DNA of 10,293 nt, taken from assembly GCA_913046805.1 (NCBI GenBank), contig CAJWTA010000036.1, positions 1 to 10,293 on the forward strand, in the 5' to 3' direction. Shown here piece by piece: positions 1 to 6,871 of this stretch. The DNA is from an uncultured Fidelibacterota bacterium. GTDB taxonomy: Bacteria > Marinisomatota > Marinisomatia > Marinisomatales > TCS55. Positions within the stretch are counted from its first letter, which is position 1, and the number at the start of each line of letters is the position of its first letter. The translations under genes were made by a program, and so were the position numbers. A model generated the notes under the pieces. It was not told the origin of the DNA and searched no databases. It worked only from the letters and a program-made list of their open reading frames with translations.

Positions 1-687
1 GGGGGATACGACGACGCAGTAAAGAAAGCGCGCGATAAAGTAGATAGCTTTAAGGATGCAAGATCATGGTGCTTGGTACAGGATACCGCTTGGGAAGGGT
101 ATGAAGAAATTCCAATGGATATAATGCGAGGCTATTTAACCCAAGCTCATGAGATAACAGAGCAAATTAAAGATAATAAGATTGATATAATTTTTCTTCA
201 ATCTGGAGTGGGCAGCTGGGCAGCATCCATAATGATGTATATCTTTAGTTTTTGGAAAACTCCAGCATTATTTATTAGCGTTGAACCGCATGCAGCAAAT
301 TGTTTATTTAGATCCATTCAGACTGGTGACCGCGTTTCAGTTGATAATGATAGCACCACCGCAATGGCTGGGCTAGACTGTGGCACGGTTTCAACCGAAG
401 CGTGGAAAATATTAAGGTATGGAATCTACGGTGCGCTTTCTATATCGGATAGCCTCATGGAAGAAGCAGTTAGAGTTTTAGCACATCCTCTAAAAAATGA
501 TATTAAAATAATTTCTGGAGAATCAGGTGCTAGTCCATTGGCCGCATTAATAGGTCTTTTAAAATCAACAGAGTATGATGACTTTAGAAGAGCGATTAAA
601 TTAAATAATAGATCTAATATTTTACTTATTAATACGGAAGGTGATACTGATAGTGTGAATTACGAGCAAATCTTACGTGGCGTGTAA
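1..687 (+). CDS. dpaL: Diaminopropionate ammonia-lyase, 3' part (N-terminus outside the window)
   Basis: The reading frame is open from base 1 to the TAA at 685-687 and gives the last 228 residues of a protein that is usually about 400 long. It resembles E. coli YgeX, a PLP enzyme of the tryptophan-synthase-beta fold that converts 2,3-diaminopropionate (D or L) to pyruvate and two ammonia in the cytoplasm. The strongest signature is the segment DTAWEGYEEIP at about 82-114; its first Asp corresponds to the catalytic Asp189 of the E. coli enzyme. A glycine-rich GVGSWA loop follows, then SVEPHAANC, and the C-terminus carries INTEGDTD. The PLP lysine lies in the missing N-terminal half. A TTG at 73 could look like a start, but the homologous sequence continues upstream of it, so the gene begins outside the window. 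The gene ends 3 bp from the convergent CotH gene. Family assignment is confident; substrate is inferred from family. Confidence 0.9.
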   Translation, partial: GGYDDAVKKARDKVDSFKDARSWCLVQDTAWEGYEEIPMDIMRGYLTQAHEITEQIKDNKIDIIFLQSGVGSWAASIMMYIFSFWKTPALFISVEPHAANCLFRSIQTGDRVSVDNDSTTAMAGLDCGTVSTEAWKILRYGIYGALSISDSLMEEAVRVLAHPLKNDIKIISGESGASPLAALIGLLKSTEYDDFRRAIKLNNRSNILLINTEGDTDSVNYEQILRGV

Positions 688-704
688 TTGTCATTCTGAC
701 AATT
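686..704. terminator. Perfect 8-bp hairpin between convergent dpaL and cotH-like gene
   Basis: AATTGTCA (686-693), a TTC loop, and TGACAATT (697-704) form a perfect 8-bp stem. It covers the last two bases of the dpaL stop codon and the final codons of the convergent gene. On the plus strand it runs into a T-rich stretch (TTAATTT), so it could act as a weak terminator for dpaL. On the minus strand no U-tract follows. The stem is AT-rich, hence moderate confidence in termination although the structure itself is plain. Confidence 0.45.
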
Positions 705-2049
705 TTAATTTCATTCGAAAAATTTGAGCCTTAAGAATGCCAACATTACGTTCCCATTTTTTTATCGTTACAGCATCATCATGTAATTTGGATGCTTGTA
801 GCGTTGCTTCTTTTATTTGAATGGACCATTCATCGATTAGGTCATTTGCTTCGTCTAGGTATGAATCGGCAAGTTTATTTTGTAGTCTTTTGTATTCTTC
901 TTTAAAAGAGCTCCATGTTTTGATAATTTTATCGCAACCAGCAGAGCGTTGCCAAATACCCCAGTCGCCATAAGGAAAAGGTTTACAATCATTTGATGTC
1001 TCTCCCCATCTATCTGGAATGAATGTGATAGGATTTGTTGCTGTAAGATTTTCAAAAGCATTATCAAGATCCCAAGGTATAAGGTGAATCTTTTTCTTTA
1101 TTGGTTCTTCATACCAATAGTAATTATGATTTGAAGATCCTGAGAAATCAGTGTACCAATGCAAGACCCCATCATCATTTCGGATCGCTCGATCCACAAC
1201 TGCATAGGATATCACTTGGTCAAGATCCATATACTCAGAAAAGACTTTTCTCGATTCAATTAAGTCTGAAGCGGCGATCAACGATCCAAATCTTTTCATT
1301 AGATCAAGATCGGGGTTGTTTTTCTCGTTTGTTTTCAATCCTTTTAAAAGAGCTTTATCATACTGAGGTTTCCCTTTTTCAGTAATTGGCCACACTTCCT
1401 TATATAGATTTCCATTTGACTCATCAAAGTTGTAGCGGACGAAATTGCCATCGATCTGTTCAGTCAAAGCAAATAGTCCAACATATGTACCATTGATTAT
1501 GAGTTTTGCATGTACAGATCGTGGAGCAGGTACCCCCATGCTTCTAAAGAACCAGTAGCCGAGCCGTTCATGCATTTGGGAGGGGTCATTGTTTTGGCTA
1601 TGAAACTGAAGTTTTGTTAAATCATAAAATGTTTGTTTTCGCCCCTTCCAATTTATTTTAACTTTCATGGAAAGCTTGGTGCATGTTTTTTTACCTGAAG
1701 GTTTAAAAGGATCTTTTCCGGATGTACAACCAAAAAATGCACCGACACTTCCTTTATATCTGATGCCGACCGGACTCAATGTGTCACCATTAAAAATAAG
1801 AATGCCTTCAACGTATTCTTCCTTTACGGGATCTGAATCAATTTTCTTTAACAAACTTTCTGGAATTTTTAACTGAAACGTGTGCAATGATTCTTGATCA
1901 AAGATATAATCTGAATTCAAATTAAGATATGCTGCATTCTTCTTTATTGGAATATCAGGTAGAGAAAAATCATCGGGATAGCTCGTAGATACTTGCTTTG
2001 TACAAGATATGAATAATGAAAAAATAATTAAAGTTAAAACGTTTTTCAT
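691..2049 (-). CDS. CotH-family kinase-fold lipoprotein
   Basis: A 452-residue protein with a lipoprotein signal: basic start, hydrophobic stretch, then Cys16 in LFISC, so probably exported and lipidated. The body matches the CotH kinase family, atypical secreted kinases first known from Bacillus spore coats but common in other phyla. Visible family features are GIRYKGS (96-101), a central segment with HERLGYWFFRSMGVPAPR (160-177), NGTYVGLFALTEQID (186-200), Asp292-Asp293, the HNYYWY stretch with Asn309, and IPWDLD with Asp327 and Asp329, which matches the metal-binding part of the family. Four cysteines after the lipid Cys (108, 123, 355, 372) could form disulfides, in keeping with export. 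The start ATG is at 2047-2049, with a purine-rich AAAAAAGG stretch upstream on the minus strand. Substrate is unknown; no coat-protein partner is nearby. Family call is strong, enzymatic activity is inferred. Confidence 0.88.
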   Translation of the reverse strand: MKNVLTLIIFSLFISCTKQVSTSYPDDFSLPDIPIKKNAAYLNLNSDYIFDQESLHTFQLKIPESLLKKIDSDPVKEEYVEGILIFNGDTLSPVGIRYKGSVGAFFGCTSGKDPFKPSGKKTCTKLSMKVKINWKGRKQTFYDLTKLQFHSQNNDPSQMHERLGYWFFRSMGVPAPRSVHAKLIINGTYVGLFALTEQIDGNFVRYNFDESNGNLYKEVWPITEKGKPQYDKALLKGLKTNEKNNPDLDLMKRFGSLIAASDLIESRKVFSEYMDLDQVISYAVVDRAIRNDDGVLHWYTDFSGSSNHNYYWYEEPIKKKIHLIPWDLDNAFENLTATNPITFIPDRWGETSNDCKPFPYGDWGIWQRSAGCDKIIKTWSSFKEEYKRLQNKLADSYLDEANDLIDEWSIQIKEATLQASKLHDDAVTIKKWERNVGILKAQIFRMKLKLSE

Positions 2050-2118
2050 GACCAGCCTTTTTTGATTTGACCTCTCATCTAGATTCCTTATCTGAACTAA
2101 AAGCGAATAATATACATC

Positions 2119-2152
2119 TAACTTAAAAAGATATAATATATGGTTTAAGTTA
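2119..2152. repeat. 9-bp perfect inverted repeat flanking a -10-like box
   Basis: TAACTTAAA (2119-2127) and TTTAAGTTA (2144-2152) are perfect inverted copies separated by 16 bp. The spacer holds TATAAT (2132-2137) on the plus strand and similar AT-rich boxes on the minus strand. It lies about 70 bp upstream of the CotH-type lipoprotein start, on the side where its promoter should be. Operator-like spacing suggests a dimeric regulator site or a cruciform, but AT-richness makes chance repeats likelier. Confidence 0.4.
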
Positions 2153-2215
2153 AGAACAAAACCCCACCCATCATAAATAACGCTGAAAGTATTATTTATA
2201 ATTTATCGTTCTTAA

Positions 2216-2386
2216 TTAAGATAGGGTATTATATACCCTAAGAAGCACTAACAAGACAAACGCATATGTTGTGTACAGCCTAAAACTTTTCCACCATGGA
2301 GGTGGTTTTTTCGGAGCACGCATTCTACTAAATACTATAATACCTAAAAACAGCGCAGCTATAAGATCAATAATATTATTAGACAT
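2216..2386 (-). CDS. Small two-helix membrane protein, unknown function
   Basis: A 56-residue reading frame starting with ATG at 2384-2386; a longer version from a TTG at 2407 is possible. It reads as two hydrophobic helices, roughly residues 4-19 (IIDLIAALFLGIIVFS) and 39-52 (TYAFVLLVLLRVY), joined by a strongly basic loop with RMRAPKKPPPWWKSFR. That pattern follows the positive-inside rule and is unlikely in a random frame. No convincing Shine-Dalgarno site is seen; GAGAAG lies rather far upstream. I do not recognise the family. It is in tandem with the CotH-type gene 166 bp away and divergent from the M1 peptidase. Probable real gene, function unknown. Confidence 0.5.
   Translation of the reverse strand: MSNNIIDLIAALFLGIIVFSRMRAPKKPPPWWKSFRLYTTYAFVLLVLLRVYNTLS
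2222..2240 (-). terminator. Perfect 8-bp hairpin at the end of the small membrane protein gene
   Basis: TAGGGTAT (2222-2229), loop TAT, ATACCCTA (2233-2240) form a perfect 8-bp stem lying in the last codons before the minus-strand stop at 2216-2218. Downstream on the minus strand comes TCTTAATT, only a weak U-tract. It may be a weak terminator or an RNA 3'-end stabiliser. Confidence 0.35.
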
Positions 2387-2529
2387 GAAGAAATGTAGTC
2401 TTCTCAAATATTTATTTCTAGAATTAATTATGAGGGTAATTGGATTAGTTAGCGTTTGTTTATAAATTGAATTTCGTGATAGGTTATAACAATAAATCCT
2501 TTTTTATTAAACCAAAAAAAGAAAGAATT

Positions 2530-5442
2530 ATGAAAGTATTTGCATTACTATTGACTTCATATTTTTCCATACTAAACGCCAGCGAGTATTGGCAACAATT
2601 TGTATCTTATAAAATGGATGTCAAGTTGGATACAGTAAAGCATACGGTTGGCGGACATTCCACCATTAGCTATAAAAATAATTCACCTGACACACTTTAC
2701 CATTTCTATTTAAATCTATATGCAAATGCATTTCAGGAAGGAACCGTTAAATATAGAGAATATTTAGCGGGTCTTGGTAGAACTTATAGGGGTGATCGTG
2801 TTAAAAAAGGGATAGATCCATATTTTAGCAAATACGAAATAAATAACTTTACAATTATAAGTGGTGCATCCGCTTTATCAGATACCTTCCAAATAGATGA
2901 TACCATATTATCTGCTAAACTTTCCAAAGGGCTCGCGCCTGGAGCTTCAATGGTAATAGATTTGGATTGGACGCACCATGTGGGAGAATTTTTAGAGCGA
3001 GCAGGACGCGTTGGCGTGCAGTATAACTTTGCGCAATGGTATCCAAGGGTAGTGGTGTACGATGAAAATGGATGGTTCAATGAGCCTTTCCATGCAGAGG
3101 GCGAATTCTATGGTGAGTTTGGGAATTATGAGGTCACAATGGATGTACCGCGTGGCTATATAATTGGTTCCACAGGAACCGTTACTAGCGGCGATCCAGG
3201 CTGGGAAGAGGTTCGCGTAGATACCAGTCAGAAGTTTAGTAAATGGTTAAAAGATTTTAAGAAAAACCGCTCTGAATACGACACAAGCGAAAGACGTATT
3301 GTAACGTTCTATGCAGAGGATGTGCATGATTTTGCTTGGGTGACAACTCCCAATTTTTTATACGAAAGCGGCAGTTGGAATGGCGTAGATGTTCATGTTC
3401 TTTACAATCAAAAAAATGGCAGAAAGTGGACCAAAAAGGTTGTTGCGAGAACAGAACGCGCGATTGAATGGCTTAGCACAAAGTTCGGGATGTATGCGTA
3501 TCCGCAAGTTACCAATACTGATAGGCTCGCTGGCGGTGGAATGGAATACCCGATGCTCGTAATGGATGGCAGTGAATCTGAAGGACTGATATTACATGAG
3601 GTGGGACATATTTGGTTTTTTGGGATATTAGCAAATAACGAAGTTCGCGAGTCTTGGCTCGATGAAGGGTTTACGAGCTTCCAGGACCGATGGTATATGA
3701 TGGATCGATACGGCGATCAAGGGTTTGATATGAATAGCGGTAGACTGAAAGATTGGCAAAAGAAGTATTGGAAGTTTTCTAGCGATTTAGGCAATACGCA
3801 ATGGAGTATGATCGGATTTATGAGTAGTGGCCTCGATGAGCCCATCGGTCGTTCAACCTATATGTTCAAAAACACAAGAGCTGCTGGCGCAAATGCCTAC
3901 ACGAAGCCATCCTTAATGCTAGACGAATTAAAATATATTTTAGGGGAAGAGACTTTTTTAAAAAGCATGCAGGAATACTATCGTCGCTGGAAACTAAAGC
4001 ACGTAAATGAAAAGCGATTTATTGATGTTGTTGAAGAGATCAGCGGAGAGGACCTTGATTGGTTTTTCAGGTCCTGGCTACATGACACCCGTCTACTCGA
4101 TTACGGAATTAAAAGCTGGAAGAAAACGCAGAAAGCCAATGGTACGTGGGACGTTACAATGGATATTGTTCGCCATGGGAAAAGAGATATGCCGCAATTG
4201 ATTGAAACCAATTTAAAGGATGGAGCTACTCATAGAATCTGGTGGAAAAATCACAAATTCAGAACAGCCGATACCTTTACCTACAATGTTCCCTCGGAGC
4301 CAAAAAATGCAACACTAGATCCAGATGTACAAACAATGGATATCGATTTTAGAAACAATTTTGTTCAAACAAATATGCCTTCAGAAATTATGTTCTACAG
4401 GCCTGGTATGCGATATCGTCCCCGAAACACGTACGTGATACAATACCATCCAACCCTTCAGTATCACGATACCGATAGCTATATGCCGGGATTGAAATTG
4501 AATAGAACGTATGGCATAAATGAAGAACTGAATGTTGATCTAAACATCGGAACGGAAACGGGAAAAGCTTATTGGCAAGTATCGGGATGGAAGCGTTATC
4601 TGCATAGTGGATTGAGAAAATACGATTATCATCTCTATGACCTTGGAGGAGTGAGAGGCTTGAAGTTCTCAACATCCAATACACTGAATCCTACCAGCCC
4701 CACTACTCTAACTGTCGGCCTTTCTGTTACAGACGCCGCCAATATCAAACGAACGAATCTCTTTGAAAAAGGGTTGACCTCGGTTGTTTCATTTGGGCTT
4801 ACAGACAGGAGACTTCCGGGTGGATCGATGATGATTGATTTTTCTCCGGCCGGTATATCGGATTGGTCTTTTACCAGGCTAACCATAGAGGATGCAATTG
4901 AAAAGAAAATCAGATTATTCGGTGTGAGAGATAGAAGTTTTTTAGGATGGATCTGGTCTGATTCGAAAGGCGTACCCGTTCAGGAGAGGTTTACTGTTGA
5001 AGGCGCAGGTTCTGCAGCAATGCTACAAAAAGGATACCTTAGAGATGTGTCTAGTTTTTATGGAGATTACGATCTACGAAATCAATATCATATGTCAGGC
5101 GATGCAAATCTGCGCGCTTTTGGAAACCAGAATTTCATCGGCGTTGAAGAGGTATTTTCAAATAGCTTTGAGGCTTTCATGCACAAAAGGTTCGGGGCCA
5201 TTAGTTTTGAGTTGGCCGCTTTTGTAGATAGTGGAATTCTATCCGGTTCTAAGTTTGAATCGAACGACCGCTTATTTGATAATACTTCATTGATAGATTA
5301 TGGGCTTGGACTCCGGTTATCCACTAACATTTTTGGACAGCCCTTATATCTTAGAATTGATAAACCCATTGATGCAACAATAGATGGAAATTCTATAGAA
5401 AATATGAATGAATGGGTCTTTAGCTTCCAAAAATCCATGTAA
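2530..5442 (+). CDS. Secreted M1-family zinc metallopeptidase with C-terminal beta-barrel-like domain
   Basis: A 970-residue protein. I chose the ATG at 2530: it follows a purine-rich AAAAAGAAAGAA stretch and opens a clear signal peptide (hydrophobic core residues 3-15, cleavage likely near Ala17/Ser18). An upstream TTG at 2467 would bury this signal. Residues about 20-540 are an M1 (gluzincin) peptidase: GGGMEYP (335-341) is the exopeptidase motif, HEVGH (356-360) plus Glu379 in WLDEGFT make the HExxH-x18-E zinc site, Glu357 is the general base, and Tyr457 in AYTKP fits the catalytic tyrosine. LDWFFRSWL ends the helical domain. After a beta segment ending near 605, residues about 630-970 show alternating amphipathic strands, an LRAF motif (861-864), AAFVDSG (897-903) and IDYGLGLRLS, resembling the end of a surface-antigen (D15/Omp85-like) barrel. 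M1 enzymes release N-terminal residues from peptides; site here is periplasm, outer membrane or surface. Peptidase call is firm, barrel call is inference. It probably leads an operon with the next two genes. Confidence 0.9.
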   Translation: MKVFALLLTSYFSILNASEYWQQFVSYKMDVKLDTVKHTVGGHSTISYKNNSPDTLYHFYLNLYANAFQEGTVKYREYLAGLGRTYRGDRVKKGIDPYFSKYEINNFTIISGASALSDTFQIDDTILSAKLSKGLAPGASMVIDLDWTHHVGEFLERAGRVGVQYNFAQWYPRVVVYDENGWFNEPFHAEGEFYGEFGNYEVTMDVPRGYIIGSTGTVTSGDPGWEEVRVDTSQKFSKWLKDFKKNRSEYDTSERRIVTFYAEDVHDFAWVTTPNFLYESGSWNGVDVHVLYNQKNGRKWTKKVVARTERAIEWLSTKFGMYAYPQVTNTDRLAGGGMEYPMLVMDGSESEGLILHEVGHIWFFGILANNEVRESWLDEGFTSFQDRWYMMDRYGDQGFDMNSGRLKDWQKKYWKFSSDLGNTQWSMIGFMSSGLDEPIGRSTYMFKNTRAAGANAYTKPSLMLDELKYILGEETFLKSMQEYYRRWKLKHVNEKRFIDVVEEISGEDLDWFFRSWLHDTRLLDYGIKSWKKTQKANGTWDVTMDIVRHGKRDMPQLIETNLKDGATHRIWWKNHKFRTADTFTYNVPSEPKNATLDPDVQTMDIDFRNNFVQTNMPSEIMFYRPGMRYRPRNTYVIQYHPTLQYHDTDSYMPGLKLNRTYGINEELNVDLNIGTETGKAYWQVSGWKRYLHSGLRKYDYHLYDLGGVRGLKFSTSNTLNPTSPTTLTVGLSVTDAANIKRTNLFEKGLTSVVSFGLTDRRLPGGSMMIDFSPAGISDWSFTRLTIEDAIEKKIRLFGVRDRSFLGWIWSDSKGVPVQERFTVEGAGSAAMLQKGYLRDVSSFYGDYDLRNQYHMSGDANLRAFGNQNFIGVEEVFSNSFEAFMHKRFGAISFELAAFVDSGILSGSKFESNDRLFDNTSLIDYGLGLRLSTNIFGQPLYLRIDKPIDATIDGNSIENMNEWVFSFQKSM

Positions 5443-5496
5443 CAAAGCATCTTACAATCAACGATTTATCAACAATTAAAAAAGGAAGGCAATATT

Positions 5497-5991
5497 ATGA
5501 CTTTTCAAGATCTAGGCAGTATAGGTGAATTAATTGCTGCGATTGCAACGCTGGTAACGCTAGCGTATCTAGCACTGCAATTGAAGCAAAATACCACTGC
5601 ACTGAAATCACAGACATTTCAACAAAGCAGTATGGATATGAGTCTTACTGCAAATTCAATATCAAGCGATGGCGAACTTGCAAAGATTATAATAAAAGCC
5701 GAAAATGGGTTGAACGTTCTTTCATCTGATGAAAGACTTCGCTTTCATTTTTGGATGCTTGTTGCGGTTAGAAGATTTGAAGCAATCTATATTCAAGCAT
5801 TATACGGGTCGATTGAAAGAAAACGCATCGAAGGATTTGAAAGATCGATTTTGTCTTTACTTTCAAATGTAGGTTCTGAGTGGTGGAATAACACCAAAAC
5901 TGCTTTTAGCGATGAATTCATCGCTTATGCAGATAAAAATATTGATTCAGGAAGTTTTACATCAGCAGTTCACCCTGGTGGCAGTAAGTAG
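5497..5991 (+). CDS. Single-span membrane protein of unknown function
   Basis: A 164-residue protein with one N-terminal transmembrane helix (about residues 8-29, GELIAAIATLVTLAYLALQL) followed by KQNTTALKSQT and a soluble, mostly helical domain rich in aromatic and charged residues (FHFWMLVAVRRFEAIY, SEWWNNTKTAF). This layout is familiar from many uncharacterised short proteins in marine bacteria, but I know no function for it. The start is well supported: AGGAAGG at 5483-5489 sits 7 bp before the ATG and is the best ribosome site in the window. It begins 54 bp after the M1 peptidase with no terminator-like hairpin between, and ends 3 bp before the SfsA-like gene, so the three are likely co-transcribed. 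Single copy here, no catalytic motif visible. Confidence 0.8.
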   Translation: MTFQDLGSIGELIAAIATLVTLAYLALQLKQNTTALKSQTFQQSSMDMSLTANSISSDGELAKIIIKAENGLNVLSSDERLRFHFWMLVAVRRFEAIYIQALYGSIERKRIEGFERSILSLLSNVGSEWWNNTKTAFSDEFIAYADKNIDSGSFTSAVHPGGSK

Positions 5992-5994
5992 TCT

Positions 5995-6822
5995 ATGAAC
6001 TTATTCAATCTGTCAGAAATTAAAACGGAACTTATATTTCAAAAGAGACCCTCATCTAAAATAAAATCTCCTTATGTTTCTGATGCAGTAGACAAAAATG
6101 GTAATAGTTTCTTAGTCCATTCTCCAGGATTAGGACTTGGAGGGCAATATGGACCAGGTGATATCATTACTGCTACGCAATCTAGTTTAAAATCAAAGAC
6201 AGACTATGCTATGCAATGTGTGCATGTTACAGAGGATGGATACTCAAAAGTCACTGTAGGTGCGAATCCAGCTTTTGCAGAGAAAATTGCTAGTGAAGTT
6301 TTGAAAAGAAAGCTTATAAAATATTATTCAGCGTATGCTTTGATCAGTAAACCCAAGGAATATAAATACAATGGTGATCTTTATCTAAAAAGCAGTGACT
6401 CAATAATTGGAGTTGAAGTAAAGAATGTTGTGTGCGCTACATATGACCCCAATAAAAAAATTGATAGAAAGGATTCTGTATTTTATGATAAATCCTTACC
6501 GTTCAAGCGTTCAGGGATTTATCCAAACGGCGTTTTAAGCCAAAAATGGAATAGCAAACCTGTAGTGTCATCGCGCTCACTTATGCAGTTAGATAAAATG
6601 ATACGCTTGAAAGAAGAAGGGTATAAATTTTTAGTTTTGTTTATTGTCAACAGAGGGGATTGTGATACTTTTAAACCAAATTGGCAACGAGATAAAGAAT
6701 ATTCAAAGATGTTGAATAAGGCACATAGTGCAGGTGTCGACATTCAAGCCGTAGGTATAGAGTGGAACGAGGGCATATGCAATTACAGATCGATCCTCAC
6801 AGTTGATCTTGCGAAATGGTAA
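5995..6822 (+). CDS. Divergent SfsA-family protein (PD-(D/E)XK nuclease-type fold)
   Basis: A 275-residue protein that follows the SfsA layout from end to end. An N-terminal OB-like part has SDAVDKNGNSFLVHSPG (29-45), where most SfsA proteins have HCPNTG; NPAFAEKIASEVLKRKLI (91-108) matches the conserved asparagine-led helix. The core has Asp128 (GDLYL) and GVEVKNV (139-145), with Glu141 and Lys143 giving the D...ExK nuclease-type site. Next come SLMQLDKMIRLKEEGYKFLV and FIVNRGDCDTFKP, then DKEYSKMLNKAHSAGVDI near the end. SfsA of E. coli is about 234 residues and binds DNA; nuclease function is proposed from fold. This copy is longer, mainly by an insert at about 147-190. The conserved Arg before the first Asp is Asn127 here. 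It starts 3 bp after the membrane-protein gene with a weak ribosome site, suggesting translational coupling. Family fairly sure, activity unknown. Confidence 0.78.
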   Translation: MNLFNLSEIKTELIFQKRPSSKIKSPYVSDAVDKNGNSFLVHSPGLGLGGQYGPGDIITATQSSLKSKTDYAMQCVHVTEDGYSKVTVGANPAFAEKIASEVLKRKLIKYYSAYALISKPKEYKYNGDLYLKSSDSIIGVEVKNVVCATYDPNKKIDRKDSVFYDKSLPFKRSGIYPNGVLSQKWNSKPVVSSRSLMQLDKMIRLKEEGYKFLVLFIVNRGDCDTFKPNWQRDKEYSKMLNKAHSAGVDIQAVGIEWNEGICNYRSILTVDLAKW

Positions 6823-6854
6823 TTTGAACCTGCACTAAAAAATGCAGATAAGAA

Positions 6855-6871
6855 TCAAAATTTTATTTTGA
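6855..6871. terminator. Short AT-rich hairpin spanning the ahpF stop codon
   Basis: TCAAAAT (6855-6861), loop TTT, ATTTTGA (6865-6871) pair perfectly over 7 bp and enclose the ahpF stop codon (6863-6865 on the minus strand). It lies in the 40-bp gap between the convergent SfsA-like gene and ahpF. A second small stem, CTGCA (6830-6834) with TGCAG (6843-6847), lies beside it. Neither has a GC-rich stem plus U-tract, so termination here is a guess. Confidence 0.25.

Noticed and set aside
855..1876. Several 69-94 residue frames inside the CotH-type gene
   Set aside because: They are other-frame or antisense shadows of a well-supported family gene, with no domain or ribosome site.
2291..2311. CCACC-ATGGA-GGTGG hairpin followed by six Ts, like a terminator
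   Set aside because: The stem is only 5 bp and is explained by the PPPWW and KK codons of the minus-strand small protein; no plus-strand gene ends there.
2271..2465. 64-residue plus-strand frame in the intergenic region
   Set aside because: GTG start without a ribosome site and no recognisable pattern; the opposite strand holds a better two-helix membrane protein in the same place.
2467..2529. Earlier TTG start for the M1 peptidase
   Set aside because: It has no ribosome site and adds 21 residues before an otherwise perfect signal peptide beginning at 2530.
4388..4886. Two antisense frames within the M1 peptidase C-terminal region
   Set aside because: Low-complexity translations without family signature; the plus-strand frame is continuous across them.
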